5,518 bases of DNA from Candidatus Onthomorpha intestinigallinarum. Lineage in GTDB: Bacteria; Bacteroidota; Bacteroidia; Bacteroidales; P3. The notes under the pieces were generated by a model, which was not told the DNA's origin, made no database searches, and saw only the letters and a program-made list of their open reading frames with translations. The stretch lies in NCBI GenBank assembly GCA_019114015.1, contig DXGG01000144.1, positions 1 through 5,518 of the forward strand. Direction: 5' to 3'. The position numbers were made by a program, and so were the translations under genes. This document shows positions 5,117 through 5,518 of this stretch, piece after piece. Each line of letters opens with the position of its first letter. The stretch's first letter is position 1.

Positions 5117-5518
5117 GTGAAAAGCAAGATATTCAAAATACTCGTGATTGCAAGAAAAACAGTTTTGAGAATCTTATTCTCGTTGTTTTTACTTGTTTAT
5201 GTTCTTGTGGCTTTACTCAACAGCACCATAGTCCAGTCTATCACCGCAGCCAAGGTTGCGGATTATTTTTCCGAACAGTGGAATACCCGTTTTACAATAG
5301 GAGCGTTGGAAATCAGACCTTTGTTGAATGTGGCTCTCAAGGATGTTTACCTTGAGGATTTGAAACACGATACCATTGCAAACATATCCTATGTCAGTGC
5401 CGGGCTTTCTTCATTTACTCCATCCAAGCAACTGGCATTCTCGGATGTCGTTCTATCAGATGTTGATTTTAATCTGAAAATAGAAAACCGAAAGTTGAAT
5501 TTCGCATTTATCATAGAC
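5117..5518 (+). CDS. TamB/AsmA-like envelope protein, N-terminal part, cut by window edge
   Basis: The frame is open from a GTG to the right edge (134 codons, no stop), so most of the gene lies outside. The product starts with a basic segment and a single hydrophobic anchor (about residues 17-35, ILFSLFLLVYVLVALL), followed by a periplasmic region. That region contains FTIGALEIRPLLNVALKDVYLED (59-81), the alternating beta pattern that opens AsmA and TamB proteins (the pattern I.xL.I.PL..v.L.dV.L.D). In Bacteroidetes such proteins usually exceed 1,000 residues and carry a C-terminal TamB domain, implicated in outer-membrane assembly or lipid transport; that end cannot be seen here. GTG 5117 is chosen because AAAGG lies 8 nt upstream; an in-frame GTG at 5108 would lack a site and sit almost on the transcription start. 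The gene is divergent from tsaD. Confidence 0.8.
   Translation, partial: MKSKIFKILVIARKTVLRILFSLFLLVYVLVALLNSTIVQSITAAKVADYFSEQWNTRFTIGALEIRPLLNVALKDVYLEDLKHDTIANISYVSAGLSSFTPSKQLAFSDVVLSDVDFNLKIENRKLNFAFIID

Noticed and set aside
1..5518. CRISPR arrays, insertion sequences, toxin-antitoxin pairs, attachment sites
   Set aside because: No regularly spaced repeats, transposase or integrase motifs, or paired small genes of a known toxin type were seen on either strand.

Overview
The window looks like chromosomal DNA from a member of the Bacteroidota, most likely Bacteroidales. The case rests on four things: a low-GC composition; repeated exact matches to the Bacteroidetes -7 promoter element TAnnTTTG placed just upstream of genes; mostly AT-rich start regions without strong Shine-Dalgarno sites; and the families present, namely bacterial PyrG, AroK and TsaD plus a large TamB/AsmA-like protein divergent from tsaD. 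No species can be named from this alone.

Layout from left to right: (1) positions 1-1558, minus strand: pyrG (CTP synthase), lacking only its last C-terminal residues, which lie beyond the left edge; its promoter is at about 1599-1606. (2) 1559-2359: an AT-rich, gene-poor stretch of about 800 bases with two weak small ORFs (79 and 48 codons) and a promoter-like element overlapped by a perfect 7-bp inverted repeat. (3) 2360-3160, plus strand: an exported 266-residue protein joining a CsgG-like domain to a short C-terminal piece resembling the DUF1566/Lcl or FISUMP type. (4) 3161-3438: a non-coding interval between convergent genes, holding a long G-U-rich hairpin (probable terminator), a possible second promoter and small hairpins. 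(5) 3439-4968, minus strand: a two-gene operon tsaD-aroK (6-bp gap). (6) 4969-5116: a divergent promoter region. (7) 5117 to the right edge, plus strand: the N-terminus of a TamB/AsmA-like membrane-anchored protein.

The housekeeping genes serve separate pathways: pyrG makes CTP from UTP, aroK phosphorylates shikimate on the way to aromatic amino acids, and tsaD carries out the last step of the tRNA t6A37 modification. The TamB-like protein belongs to outer-envelope biogenesis or lipid transport. Between pyrG and aroK sits a more AT-rich, poorly conserved-looking segment with the CsgG-like gene. It reads as an accessory insertion between core genes, but no insertion sequence, integrase, tRNA, CRISPR array or attachment site is visible. 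I found no clearly new multi-gene system; the best leads are the two-domain CsgG-like protein and the RNA structures around it.
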